NCBI GenBank assembly: GCA_963812255.1
Contig: CAWEUM010000003.1
Coordinates: forward strand, 496,001-560,000
Source of the DNA: DATJGR01 sp963812255
GTDB taxonomy: Bacteria > Pseudomonadota > Gammaproteobacteria > Pseudomonadales > Azotimanducaceae
Length of the DNA: 64,000 nucleotides
Direction of reading: 5' to 3'
Shown here: positions 9,391 to 17,795 of the stretch, piece by piece
Position numbering within the stretch: the stretch's first letter is position 1
How the letters are laid out: the number at the start of each line of letters is the position of its first letter
Notes under the pieces: generated by a model
What the model was told of the DNA's origin: nothing
The model's database searches: none
The model's input: only the letters and a program-made list of their open reading frames with translations
Position numbers and translations under genes: made by a program

Positions 9391-9923
9391 GCAATCGAAC
9401 GGTCACCGTCTCAATCGAGGTTGCGGCGAATCCGCACCTCGCGTTCGAGGTATTCACGTCGCAGATCGATACCTGGTGGCTGCGCGGGCCGAAGCATCGG
9501 TTCCGGCCGCCCTGGGATGGCACGCTGACGTTCGAACCCGGTCCCACGGGACGGCTCATGGAAACCTACGCCGACGGTACGACGTTCGTCATCGGGCGCG
9601 TCGCGCACTGGTCGCCGGGGAAACGACTGGTATTGACGTGGCGCCTGCCGAGTTTTGCCGAAGCAGAAACAACCGAGGTCGAGGTGCGCTTCGACGCAAT
9701 AGACACCGGCACGCGCGTATCGGTTGAGCACCGCGGCTGGCAGCAGTTGCGCGCCGATCATCCCGCGCGTCACGGTGAAGCGGGACGAGCGTACGAATAC
9801 ATGAAGGCGAGCCTGTGGGCCGACAATCTGTCCGCATTGCGCCGGCATATCTCTATGCACCCTTCCACGTCGACGGCAACCCACCCACCGGTCGCAACCG
9901 GATTCACGAGGAATGAGCCATGA
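9387..9923 (+). CDS. SRPBCC (AHSA1/START-like) domain protein
   Basis: 178 residues from the ATG at 9387 that overlaps the regulator's stop. The sequence begins 'VTVSIEVAANPHLAFEVF' and contains 'WSPGKRLVLTWRLP' and 'TRVSVEHRGWQQL', typical of the AHSA1-like helix-grip fold that holds small hydrophobic ligands. In this gene order (ArsR, SRPBCC, VOC) the protein is often assumed to bind the inducing compound or its product; its true function is unknown. Its stop overlaps the next start. Confidence 0.85.
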   Translation: MSNRTVTVSIEVAANPHLAFEVFTSQIDTWWLRGPKHRFRPPWDGTLTFEPGPTGRLMETYADGTTFVIGRVAHWSPGKRLVLTWRLPSFAEAETTEVEVRFDAIDTGTRVSVEHRGWQQLRADHPARHGEAGRAYEYMKASLWADNLSALRRHISMHPSTSTATHPPVATGFTRNEP

Positions 9924-10363
9924 ACCAGATCGTCACGCCTTACATCACCGTCAAAGGCGCCGCGCGCGCGATCGCCTTCTACAAGAAGGTCTTCGGCGCC
10001 GTCGAGAGCGGCGCGCGCTACACGGAGCCGAACGGCCGCATCGGACACGCGGAGATCGAAATCGACGGTGCCAAGATCATGCTGTCGGACGAACATCCAG
10101 AGATGGACGTGCTGAGTCCGGAGTCGCTCGGGGGGACCCCCATGACGCTGCATCTGCAGGTCACCGACGCCGGCGCAGTGGCTGAGCGCGCGGCGGCGGC
10201 GGGTGCCGTGATTCAGCGCGCCGTACAGGACCAACCCTACGGTGAGCGCTCCGGCACCCTCAAAGATCCGTTTGGCCACCGCTGGATGATCGCGACACCG
10301 ATCGAAGAGGTGGCGAAAGACGAATTGCAACGGCGCGTCGGCGACGCGTACAAGATCAGTTGA
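9920..10363 (+). CDS. VOC-family protein (PhnB/glyoxalase-like)
   Basis: 147 residues with two beta-alpha-beta-beta-beta modules. The start 'VTPYITVKGAARAIAFYKKVFGA' and the end 'YGERSGTLKDPFGHRWMIAT' are characteristic of the PhnB/YdeM-like branch of the vicinal-oxygen-chelate superfamily. Members bind a metal and act on, or sequester, small molecules. It is the third gene of the ArsR operon, coupled by a 4-base overlap. The substrate cannot be read from the sequence. Confidence 0.88.
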   Translation: MNQIVTPYITVKGAARAIAFYKKVFGAVESGARYTEPNGRIGHAEIEIDGAKIMLSDEHPEMDVLSPESLGGTPMTLHLQVTDAGAVAERAAAAGAVIQRAVQDQPYGERSGTLKDPFGHRWMIATPIEEVAKDELQRRVGDAYKIS

Positions 10364-10438
10364 TCATGCAAGCGCGCGAAACGACTCAAACAATTTGCCG
10401 CAGCGTCGTAGACTGGGCGCAACGGATCTGGAGTCGAT

Positions 10439-11845
10439 ATGCGCGAAGCCCTGTGGAAACGAACGGCCGGCGATCTAGCTTCTCTGATTGCGCGCCGCGA
10501 GGTCAGTTCGCGCGAGGTCGTTGAGGCGCACCTCGAACGCATTGCGACCGTGAATCCGGCTATCAATGCGATGCCAACCGTGCTCGAGAAGGACGCACTC
10601 GATGGCGCACATCGGGTCGATCACGCAATCGCCAACGGCGAGCAAGGCGGTGTACTCCATGGCGTGCCGTTCAGCATCAAGACCAACATCGACCTCGTCG
10701 GTTCACCGACAACGAACGCGGTGCCGATGCTGGCGAATGCGATGCCGTCGCTCGATGATCCCGCCGTCGCGCGCATGAAGGCAGCCGGCGCAATTCCAAT
10801 CGGCCGCACCAACATGCCCGACATGGGTCTGCGCCTGCACACAGACAGCGCACTGTACGGACTCACCCGCAATCCGTGGAATCTCGGCCGAACTGTCGGC
10901 GGTTCGAGCGGTGGCGAAGCGGCGGCACTGGCAACGGGCATGAGCCCGATCGGCCTCGGCAACGACATCGGCGGTTCGCTGCGTAACCCTGCTTTCTGTT
11001 GTGGTGTCGCGTCGTTGAAACCGTCGTTCGGCCGCATCCCGCACGCGTCGAGCATCGAACCCGCCAGCGGGGTGTTAGCGTCCCAGATGATGCTGGTGCA
11101 GGGACCGATGGCGCGCACGGTTGCGGACCTGAGGCTGAGTCTCGGAATTCTCGCCGGGCCCGATCCACGCGATCCGAACTCGTTCCCCGCACCGTTGCGC
11201 GGACCCGCCGCATCGACACCCATTCGCGTCGCCGTCGTCACACATCCCGCGGGCGGCACAACCGCGCCGTCGATCCGTGAAGGCGTGCGTGCCGCCGGTA
11301 CCGCACTGGAAGCATCCGGCTATCACGTCGAAGAAGTCGCACCGCCGATGCTCGAAGCCGCGATCGAAACCTGGGGGCGCTGGCTGTCGTGGGAACTCGG
11401 CACCTTGCGTGAGCAACTCAGCACTGTCATGTCGGGCGACGCGTACGCGTTCTTCGCCGCGTTCAGCGGATTGTTCGGCACGCCAACCTACGCAGACGGC
11501 GTGGCGCTGATGCAGACTCGTCACGAGATCGCACGCGCGTGGTCCGCGTTCTTCGCCGACTATCCAATTATCGTCGGCCCGACTTGGTGCGAGCCACAAT
11601 TTGCTCACGGCTACGATATCGCAAACGCGTCCAGCGCGGCCGAGATCGTCAACCTGATGCGTTTCGTCACCCCGATGAATCTGTTGGGGCTGCCGGTCGT
11701 CTGCATTCCAACCGGTATCAGCGATGGCCTGCCGACCGGCGTCCAGGTCATCGGTGACCGGTTTCGCGAGGACCTCTGTCTCGACGCGGCCGCGCTGATC
11801 GAACAGCACCTCGGCACTCTGACGCCGATCGACGTGGTGACCTGA
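10439..11845 (+). CDS. Amidase (amidase-signature family)
   Basis: 468 residues, normal length. The Ser-Ser-Lys catalytic set is complete: K81 ('GVPFSIKTNID'), the cis-serine S156 in 'GGSSGG', and the nucleophile S180 in 'GNDIGGSLRNPA'. The spacings (75 and 24 residues) match fatty acid amide hydrolase (K142, S217, S241). It hydrolyses a C-N amide bond. It is a single gene without GatB or GatC neighbours, so a catabolic amidase is more likely than a GatA subunit. Confidence 0.92.
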   Translation: MREALWKRTAGDLASLIARREVSSREVVEAHLERIATVNPAINAMPTVLEKDALDGAHRVDHAIANGEQGGVLHGVPFSIKTNIDLVGSPTTNAVPMLANAMPSLDDPAVARMKAAGAIPIGRTNMPDMGLRLHTDSALYGLTRNPWNLGRTVGGSSGGEAAALATGMSPIGLGNDIGGSLRNPAFCCGVASLKPSFGRIPHASSIEPASGVLASQMMLVQGPMARTVADLRLSLGILAGPDPRDPNSFPAPLRGPAASTPIRVAVVTHPAGGTTAPSIREGVRAAGTALEASGYHVEEVAPPMLEAAIETWGRWLSWELGTLREQLSTVMSGDAYAFFAAFSGLFGTPTYADGVALMQTRHEIARAWSAFFADYPIIVGPTWCEPQFAHGYDIANASSAAEIVNLMRFVTPMNLLGLPVVCIPTGISDGLPTGVQVIGDRFREDLCLDAAALIEQHLGTLTPIDVVT

Positions 11846-11883
11846 GTTCGCCCCACGCTATGTCGGCGCGGCCCCTATAGCGC

Positions 11884-12822
11884 CTACGAAGGCGACCGCG
11901 ACACCTTCCTGCCGGGCACATCGAGCCCGACACCCACGATGTGCCCGAACACGCGCTCGAGCACCTCGACATCCGCGCCCGGCAACGGCGGTTTCGTCAA
12001 CGATTCGACATTGCTGCGCAGGTGCGCATGATCGCCGGTTCCAAACAGCACCACGTCCACACCAACCTCATGCCGAACGAATCGATATGCCGCATCGACC
12101 AGTGTGCTGGCGCCGTCGGGATGCAGCAGAAAGTCGAGCGCGGGCAAACCCAACTCATCGAGCGTCATTGCCAGACGCTCGGGTTGCGCAAAAATACCGC
12201 GCACGACGAACATCAACAGCGTGCCCGCACCCATGCGTCGCGTGAGCGGGAACACCCGACCGCGCGCGTTCTGATGCAGCATGTGGTAGGCCAGCATGAA
12301 TGAGTCCCAGACACCGTCCGGCAGCGCGATCTGCGCCAACTCGTGGTGTACGTCGTTCGGTGGCGTTTCAGTGATTCCGAGAAAGCGGAACTTCCCCTTA
12401 GCCTTCTCGTTCAGCAGCGCGCCAATCAGGCGCTCGCGAACTTGCGAATACTGCAGCGGGCGCACGGCGTGCAACTGGAAGATGTCGACGTAGTCGGTCC
12501 CGAGCGTTCGCAGCGAATTGTCGAGGCTCGCGACGATGTCCTGCGCAGACGGAACCTCGGGTCCACGACCGAATCCGGCTTTCGTTGCGATCACGAGCCG
12601 ATCGCGTGGATGGCCGCGAATCGCCTTGCCGACCACACTCTCGGTGCCGTAGACGGCCGCTGTATCGATCAGGTTGACGCCGAGATCTATCGCGGTGCGA
12701 ATGACCCCGACGGCATCGTGTTCGGATTTTCCGGCGCCAAGTCCAACCCGGCTGAATCCCCCACAGCCGAGACCGGCGACGCTCACCTCGAGACCCGTTC
12801 TACCGAATGTCGTGTATTGCAT
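11884..12822 (-). CDS. Aldo/keto reductase
   Basis: 312 residues of the NAD(P)H-dependent (alpha/beta)8 barrel family. Visible are 'NLIDTAAVYG' (Asp and Tyr of the tetrad), 'LVIATKAGFG' (Lys) and 'DIFQLHAV' (His). The C-terminus is less conserved. It may be the last gene of a minus-strand run with the quinoprotein, cytochrome and YebC genes upstream; the gap to YebC is 24 bases. The substrate is unknown. Confidence 0.88.
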   Translation of the reverse strand: MQYTTFGRTGLEVSVAGLGCGGFSRVGLGAGKSEHDAVGVIRTAIDLGVNLIDTAAVYGTESVVGKAIRGHPRDRLVIATKAGFGRGPEVPSAQDIVASLDNSLRTLGTDYVDIFQLHAVRPLQYSQVRERLIGALLNEKAKGKFRFLGITETPPNDVHHELAQIALPDGVWDSFMLAYHMLHQNARGRVFPLTRRMGAGTLLMFVVRGIFAQPERLAMTLDELGLPALDFLLHPDGASTLVDAAYRFVRHEVGVDVVLFGTGDHAHLRSNVESLTKPPLPGADVEVLERVFGHIVGVGLDVPGRKVSRSPS

Positions 12823-12846
12823 CGGGTTGGTGCGGCGCGCCGCGCA

Positions 12847-13569
12847 CTACGCCAGCGTATGGAAGACGCGCTGCACGTCGTCGTCCTGCTCGAGCTTGTC
12901 GATCAGTTCGAGCGCCTCGGTCGCCTGATCTTCGGGTAGTTCGATCGGCGCGATGCAGACGAATTCCTGCTCTGCAGACAATGGCACCAGCTCGCGTTCC
13001 TCGAGCGCCTTCTGTACGTTGCCGAACTCCTCGAATGCGCAGCGCACGACCAGTTGCGGTTCACCTTTGTCGCCGGTGCTCTCGCCCATTTCTTCCAACC
13101 CGTGATCGATCAGATCGAGTTCGAGATCGTCCTGATCGATGCCTTCCGGACTCAACCTGAACACGCCCATGCGCTTGAACATGAATTCGACCGCACCGGT
13201 GGTGCCGAGATTGCCGCCGAACTTGGAAAAGATACTGCGCACGCTGGCGACGGTGCGCTTGGTGTTGTCCGTGGCCGTCTCGACGATGACGGCCACACCG
13301 TGCGGTGCGTAACCTTCGTAGAAGACAATTTCGTAGTCCTTCGCATCGGCGCCCGAGGCGCGCCGGATCGCTGCTTCGACTTTGTCCTTCGGCATATTGA
13401 CCGCACGCGCGTTCGCAATGACGCGGCGCAGCGCCGGATTGCTGCCGGGATCGGTACCGCCGCTCCGCACGGCGATCGTGATGTCCTTGCCGATCTTGGC
13501 GAATTGCTTCGCCATGCGATTCCAGCGGGCGAACATCGTGTGTTTTCTGACTTCGAATATGCGGCCCAT
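12847..13569 (-). CDS. YebC/PmpR-family protein
   Basis: 240 residues, full length. The family signature 'SNPALRRVIANARAVNMPKDKVEAAIRRA' is recognisable near residues 44-72, followed by 'YEGYAPHGVAVIVETATDN'. The classical N-terminus (Met-Ala-Gly-His-Ser-Lys) is replaced by 'MGRIFEVRKHTMFARW', as in the second paralogue carried by some proteobacteria. The family was described as transcriptional regulators and, more recently, in ribosome rescue at proline stretches. The neighbouring genes give no hint of a specific target. Confidence 0.9.
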   Translation of the reverse strand: MGRIFEVRKHTMFARWNRMAKQFAKIGKDITIAVRSGGTDPGSNPALRRVIANARAVNMPKDKVEAAIRRASGADAKDYEIVFYEGYAPHGVAVIVETATDNTKRTVASVRSIFSKFGGNLGTTGAVEFMFKRMGVFRLSPEGIDQDDLELDLIDHGLEEMGESTGDKGEPQLVVRCAFEEFGNVQKALEERELVPLSAEQEFVCIAPIELPEDQATEALELIDKLEQDDDVQRVFHTLA

Positions 13570-13611
13570 GCCGACCTCGCGACAGTAGCGATCCCAGAAC
13601 CGAGCAAAAGG

Positions 13612-13992
13612 TCAGTGCGAGCAACTCTCGCGCCGAGTCTTCAAATATGCAACGACACGCCAGATGTCGTCATCGCCCTGCGGCATCTTGCCACCGAAGC
13701 CGATCATCCGCGTCCCTGGAACGCCGTTGGCGATCGTCGCGTGGATCTGTTCGTCACTGCCGCCGTGGAGCCAATGGCAATCGAACAGGTATGGTGCGTC
13801 GCGGTTGTCTTTCCTGGTGCTGTGACAATATGCACCGCACGTACCAGTGAAAATCGCCTTGCCGCGCGCGAGCGCTTTGGGGTCCTTCACGAATCGATCG
13901 GCGGGCGAACCGGCGGGCGCGCAAGCACCGAGGACGCAACACCCGGCCAGGACCAGCGCCGCAACCGCGGCGCGTTGCGCCCCTTTTCTCAC
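13612..13992 (-). CDS. Small c-type cytochrome with CX3CH haem motif
   Basis: 126 residues with an N-terminal lipoprotein-like signal ('LVLAGCCVLGACAPAGS'). A single class I cytochrome c domain follows. The haem-attachment motif reads Cys-Gly-Ala-Tyr-Cys-His, with three residues between the cysteines instead of two; I checked this on the reverse complement of 13801-13860. The distal ligand is likely the Met in 'IGFGGKMPQGDDD'. The gene lies 24 bases downstream of the PQQ alcohol dehydrogenase on the same strand, so it is probably its periplasmic electron acceptor. Confidence 0.85.
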   Translation of the reverse strand: MRKGAQRAAVAALVLAGCCVLGACAPAGSPADRFVKDPKALARGKAIFTGTCGAYCHSTRKDNRDAPYLFDCHWLHGGSDEQIHATIANGVPGTRMIGFGGKMPQGDDDIWRVVAYLKTRRESCSH

Positions 13993-14016
13993 GTATGGGA
14001 GTTCACTCGTGGGGCC

Positions 14017-15831
14017 TCACTTGTGCGGCAGTTTGAATACGACCAACGTACCGCCTTCCGGAACACTCTCCGTACCGCCCTGGAACGCCGCGATCGTCGC
14101 CCAGTTGCCTGCACCGACTGCAACGAACGTATCTCCACCCGACTGATACGCAATCGGCTGGCTGCGCACGCCGCCCCCGACACGGAATTTCCACAGCACT
14201 TTGCCTGATGCGCCATCAAGCGCAATCGCATGACCGTCCTGCGAGCCGGTGATGACCACGCCGCCCGCCGTCGCCAGCGCCCCGCCAGCCATCGGGTCCG
14301 CGTCCTTGTACCGCCAACGGACTTCCCCGGTGGCGACATCGATCGCGTTCAGATTCCCGTACGCCGTGTCTTCGCTGACATCGGTCGTCTGCGGCATGCC
14401 GCCCATGAACGGTTGACCCGTCGCACGGATCGCAATGCCTTTCTCGAAGTGCTGGCATGCTTCGATGGCCGGAATATACGCCAGCGAGAGCTTCGGGTTC
14501 AGCGCGCCACTCCACGCCCCGTTCATACCACCCATGTTGCCGGGGCAGATGCGCGTGTCGGGTTCCTCGACGGGCATGGCCTTCGGATTCACCACCGGAC
14601 GGCCCTTCGCATCGATCGTCGCCCAGTTGACCTGTTCGAGATACGGCGAAGCCTGCACGAATGAACCGGTGGTGCGATCGAGGATGTAGTAGTAGCCGTT
14701 GCGATTCGCCTGTACCAACGCCTTCAGGGGTTTGCCCTTGACGATGATATCGACGAGGAAGACCTGGGTATTGCCGTCGTAGTCCCATACGTCGTGCGGC
14801 GTGAACTGGAAGTACCATTTCATGTCGCCGGTCGCCGGATCGAGCGCCATCACGCTATCCGAGTACAGATTGTCGCCAGCGCGGTCATCACCGTTCCAGT
14901 CCGGCCCCGGATTGCCGGTGGTCCAGTACAGCACGTCGGCCTTCGGATCATAAGCACCGCTCGTCCAGGCCGGCGCGCCGCCCGATTCACCGGACTTTCC
15001 CGCCCACGTTTCCGCACCCGGCTCGCCCGCTTTCGGAATCGTGTAGCGGCGCCAGATTCGCTTGCCGGTATCGATGTCATAGGCATCGAAGAAGCCCACC
15101 GCGCCGAATTCCCCGCCGGCAACACCGATAATCGCCATGTTCTTCACCACGAAAGGCGCCGACGTGATGCTGTAGCCATCCTGGTAGTTGGCGACCTCGA
15201 CGTCCCATTTGACGTTCCCGGAGAGTCGGTCGAACGCGATCAGGTGCGAGTCCAGTGTGGCCATCATCACGAAGTCGCCTTTGATGCCAACGCCCCGGTT
15301 CGGCGGACCGCAGCACAAACGCAGATCTTCGGGCAGCTTGTGGTCGTAGCGCCAATACAGTTCACCGGTCGCCGCGTTCAGCGCGAACAGCCGGTTGTAC
15401 GACGAGGTGACATACATGATGCCGTCGTAGACGACAGGTGATACCTCGAACTGACCGAGCGTGCCGGTCGGGAAAATCCATGCGACCTGAAGATTCGCAA
15501 CGCTCGACGGGTTCAGCGCGGTAATCGGGCTGAAGCGCTGGTTCGAGTAATCGCCGCCGTACAGCAGCCACTGTGTCGGGTCATCGGTGCCGGCCAGCAG
15601 CTGCGCATCTGTGACGCCAGGCGCGCCGCCGCCGATCGGCTTGTCGTTGGTCCAATGGGTCGGGATTTCCGGCAGCTCGACCACCTCAGCCGACTGCGTC
15701 GCTGCCGGCTCCGCCGTCGCCGCGGCCGGTGGAGAAGCGGGCGGCGGACTCTGGTTGCAGCCCACGATCGCGAGCGCGCATAGCACACCTGCAAATCCCC
15801 ACCTCGGCTTCCAGATTGCCCCGTCCACCAT
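14017..15831 (-). CDS. PQQ-dependent alcohol dehydrogenase, lipoprotein, lanthanide-type signature
   Basis: 604 residues forming an eight-bladed quinoprotein propeller. The N-terminal signal ends in a lipobox with C25 ('ALAIVGC'), so the enzyme is probably membrane-anchored in the periplasm. The vicinal Cys173-Cys174 pair ('LCCGPPNRG') that stacks on PQQ is present. Metal ligands by analogy with methanol dehydrogenase are E241 ('GGEFGAVGF'), N307 ('TTGNPGP') and D350 ('VWDYDGN'). The extra acidic residue D352, two after the catalytic Asp, is the mark used to recognise lanthanide-dependent (XoxF/PedH-type) enzymes. There is no fused cytochrome domain; a separate small cytochrome gene follows. 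The ATG at 15831 has a GGGGGAG ribosome site. Confidence 0.93.
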   Translation of the reverse strand: MVDGAIWKPRWGFAGVLCALAIVGCNQSPPPASPPAAATAEPAATQSAEVVELPEIPTHWTNDKPIGGGAPGVTDAQLLAGTDDPTQWLLYGGDYSNQRFSPITALNPSSVANLQVAWIFPTGTLGQFEVSPVVYDGIMYVTSSYNRLFALNAATGELYWRYDHKLPEDLRLCCGPPNRGVGIKGDFVMMATLDSHLIAFDRLSGNVKWDVEVANYQDGYSITSAPFVVKNMAIIGVAGGEFGAVGFFDAYDIDTGKRIWRRYTIPKAGEPGAETWAGKSGESGGAPAWTSGAYDPKADVLYWTTGNPGPDWNGDDRAGDNLYSDSVMALDPATGDMKWYFQFTPHDVWDYDGNTQVFLVDIIVKGKPLKALVQANRNGYYYILDRTTGSFVQASPYLEQVNWATIDAKGRPVVNPKAMPVEEPDTRICPGNMGGMNGAWSGALNPKLSLAYIPAIEACQHFEKGIAIRATGQPFMGGMPQTTDVSEDTAYGNLNAIDVATGEVRWRYKDADPMAGGALATAGGVVITGSQDGHAIALDGASGKVLWKFRVGGGVRSQPIAYQSGGDTFVAVGAGNWATIAAFQGGTESVPEGGTLVVFKLPHK

Positions 15832-16227
15832 GTCTCCCCCATGTGTTGTGCGAATGCAGCACGCAGGCTAACCGATTGAATGGTGAATGGTTAGTCCGTG
15901 GCGTCCGACAAGCGCATCATGCTGCGGGCCGTGCATGGCGCCGGCCCTGACTGTGTTACGGAGATCCCCTTATTTCACGTCGGAGTCTTGCTGGGCCAGC
16001 ATACGTCTCAACAACCATTTGTACGCCGGTCATCCCTCCCCCTTTGGCGTGAGCGGGAACCCGAATGGGTTCCCGCGTTTCTCTCTTTCGCAATGCGTCT
16101 GGGTCGGACCCCAAGTCCTTGCAGACGGATATGGCCATTTGAACAGATCGCACGCGCTTGGCCCCCAAGACGGCGTCTGCTCTAATCGACGTGATATCCG
16201 GTCGCCGGAGCAAATGGAGCGTGAGCG
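15832..16227. other. Intergenic region (396 bp) between divergent genes
   Basis: It separates the minus-strand quinoprotein gene from the plus-strand EthD gene, so both promoters should be here, but I see no clear -35/-10 pair. Besides the hairpin at 16053-16076 nothing stands out. The small open frames (15887-16231, 15898-16185) have protein-unlike composition. Confidence 0.6.
16053..16086 (+). terminator. Perfect 10-bp hairpin followed by T-rich tract
   Basis: GCGGGAACCC (16053-16062) and GGGTTCCCGC (16067-16076) form a perfect stem around a GAAT loop, followed by GTTTCTCTCTTT. It looks like a rho-independent terminator on the plus strand, but no plus-strand gene ends nearby. It could instead be a dispersed extragenic palindrome or a leader hairpin of the EthD gene. 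Confidence 0.5.
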
Positions 16228-16974
16228 ATGACCCCAACGGTATCCGACCGAGTGGCGACACCCGGCGCGAAGATGCTGTATCTGATCCGGCGCAAGCCTT
16301 CGACGTCTCGCGAGGAACTGATCGCGCATTGGTTCGCCAATCACATGCCGCTGGTCATCGCCAATCAGAAGCAAGCCGAGGCACGGCATCGTCCTCACGC
16401 GCAGCGCTACATTGCGACGCTTTTCCAGCCGACACCCGACGCTCTGCACCCATGGGACGGAATCGCGCAGTTGTGGTGGGATCGCGCCCTGCCAAAGCCC
16501 GCGACGGCATTCGGCACTACGCCGACCGACTCGTTTCAGCAGAAAGCCGAACCCTATGTCGGCTGGGCGACGACCGAATACGTGGTCTTGGACGGTGGCG
16601 AGCGACTGTCCAGCGCGCCGCTGACGTTGAACGACCCGTATCCGTCGACGCGTTCCGGTTTCTGCAAGATCACGTATCTGGTAACGGCCAAACACGACAC
16701 CGAATATGACGCATTCTTCGAGCACTGGCTGATGGTCCACGCCCCAAACGTCGCGCAGACGATGGCGGCGGTCGGCGGTTTCCACTACGTTGTCAGTCAC
16801 AGCATCGATCCACACGACGAACCCTACGCGGGCATGGCGGAACTCTACTTCCCCAACGAGAAGGCATGGTTGCGTTTCAGCAAGCAGCTGACGTCCGACG
16901 GCATCGAACGCTGGCTCGACATCGACAAGACGCTGATTCTCGTCTCCGATACCGAAATGATCGGCATTCCGTAG
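16228..16974 (+). CDS. Tandem EthD-domain protein
   Basis: 248 residues. Two EthD-like ferredoxin-fold repeats can be seen: the first around residues 15-115 ('KMLYLIRRKPSTSREELIAHW'), the second around 142-245 ('FCKITYLVTAKHDTEYDAFFEHWLMVHAP'). EthD-type dimeric alpha/beta-barrel proteins are small partners or enzymes in oxidative degradation (EthD itself accompanies a P450 for ethyl tert-butyl ether). The duplication in one chain would give an intramolecular dimer. The stop overlaps the GTG of the next gene by one base. Confidence 0.75.
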   Translation: MTPTVSDRVATPGAKMLYLIRRKPSTSREELIAHWFANHMPLVIANQKQAEARHRPHAQRYIATLFQPTPDALHPWDGIAQLWWDRALPKPATAFGTTPTDSFQQKAEPYVGWATTEYVVLDGGERLSSAPLTLNDPYPSTRSGFCKITYLVTAKHDTEYDAFFEHWLMVHAPNVAQTMAAVGGFHYVVSHSIDPHDEPYAGMAELYFPNEKAWLRFSKQLTSDGIERWLDIDKTLILVSDTEMIGIP

Positions 16975-17786
16975 TGTTCGATCTCGCCAACGATACGCTC
17001 GAGGTGCAGCTACTGGACCCCATCGCCGACCGCGAACGCTTCGGCGTGCGCTACTGCACCGGCGGGTACATCTTTCAGATACGCGATCATGAACACGGCG
17101 ACCTGCTGAGCGGCCCCACCTACCCCGACCACTTCAACTGGTTCGACGGTCAGGGCATTCCTGACGCGTTCAATCTCGGCCCGCTGAATTCGGCCAAAAC
17201 GATCGGCGAAGCGCTCATCATCGGTATCGGCGTGTGCGATACGCGAGCGCGAACCGTGCGATACTTGTGCGATTGGCGTGTCGAGCGCACCACGACCGAA
17301 GCGGTGTTCACGACACACCAGGCATACGAAGACTACGCGTTCGATCTGAGCCGCACCGTTTCGCTGCGCGTGCGCACGGTTCGTTCACACACGGCGCTGC
17401 ACAACATCGGCAAAGCGGCGCTTCCGATGCGCTGGTTCCCGCATCCGTTCTACCCGCAAACCGCAACAGACGAACTGCTGTGGATCAATGCACCACTACG
17501 CTGGCAGGACGCCAACGATTACACGCTGTCGCACAACGGCTTCATCGCGCGATCGGCCTGGCCGTGGAACGAAGGAAAATACCTGCCGCTCGATCACGAT
17601 GCGGCGGCGCCGCTGGTGTTGATCCAGCGTCACCCAAAGCTTGGGATGGTGACGGCGGCGTGCAGCTACGTGCCGGGCTTCTTCCCGATCTGGGGCAACG
17701 CCGCGACGTTTTCGTGGGAGCCGTTTCTCGAGCGCACGGTCGCACCGGGGCAAACCCTTTCATGGTGGATCGACTACACGTTCTAA
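16974..17786 (+). CDS. Uncharacterised protein, possibly mutarotase-like
   Basis: 270 residues from a GTG that shares one base with the upstream stop (TAGTG). The frame is open further upstream, but that part overlaps the EthD gene and reads unlike protein. It is an all-beta-looking sequence rich in Trp, Tyr and His ('DHFNWFDGQGIPDAFNLGP', 'ALPMRWFPHPFYPQ', 'YTLSHNGFIARSAWPWNEG'), ending '...GQTLSWWIDYTF'. The layout recalls aldose-1-epimerase/mutarotase-like beta-sandwich proteins, but I cannot assign a family with certainty. Coupling to the EthD gene suggests a shared pathway. Confidence 0.6.
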   Translation: MFDLANDTLEVQLLDPIADRERFGVRYCTGGYIFQIRDHEHGDLLSGPTYPDHFNWFDGQGIPDAFNLGPLNSAKTIGEALIIGIGVCDTRARTVRYLCDWRVERTTTEAVFTTHQAYEDYAFDLSRTVSLRVRTVRSHTALHNIGKAALPMRWFPHPFYPQTATDELLWINAPLRWQDANDYTLSHNGFIARSAWPWNEGKYLPLDHDAAAPLVLIQRHPKLGMVTAACSYVPGFFPIWGNAATFSWEPFLERTVAPGQTLSWWIDYTF

Positions 17787-17795
17787 CCGGCGGAG

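Noticed and set aside
13054..14208. 384-codon plus-strand open frame
   Set aside because: It is antisense to YebC, the cytochrome and the quinoprotein, all of which have clear family motifs. Its translation has no recognisable domain.
15887..16231. Small open frames in the gap before the EthD gene
   Set aside because: Composition unlike protein, they run through a perfect hairpin, and no domain is recognisable.
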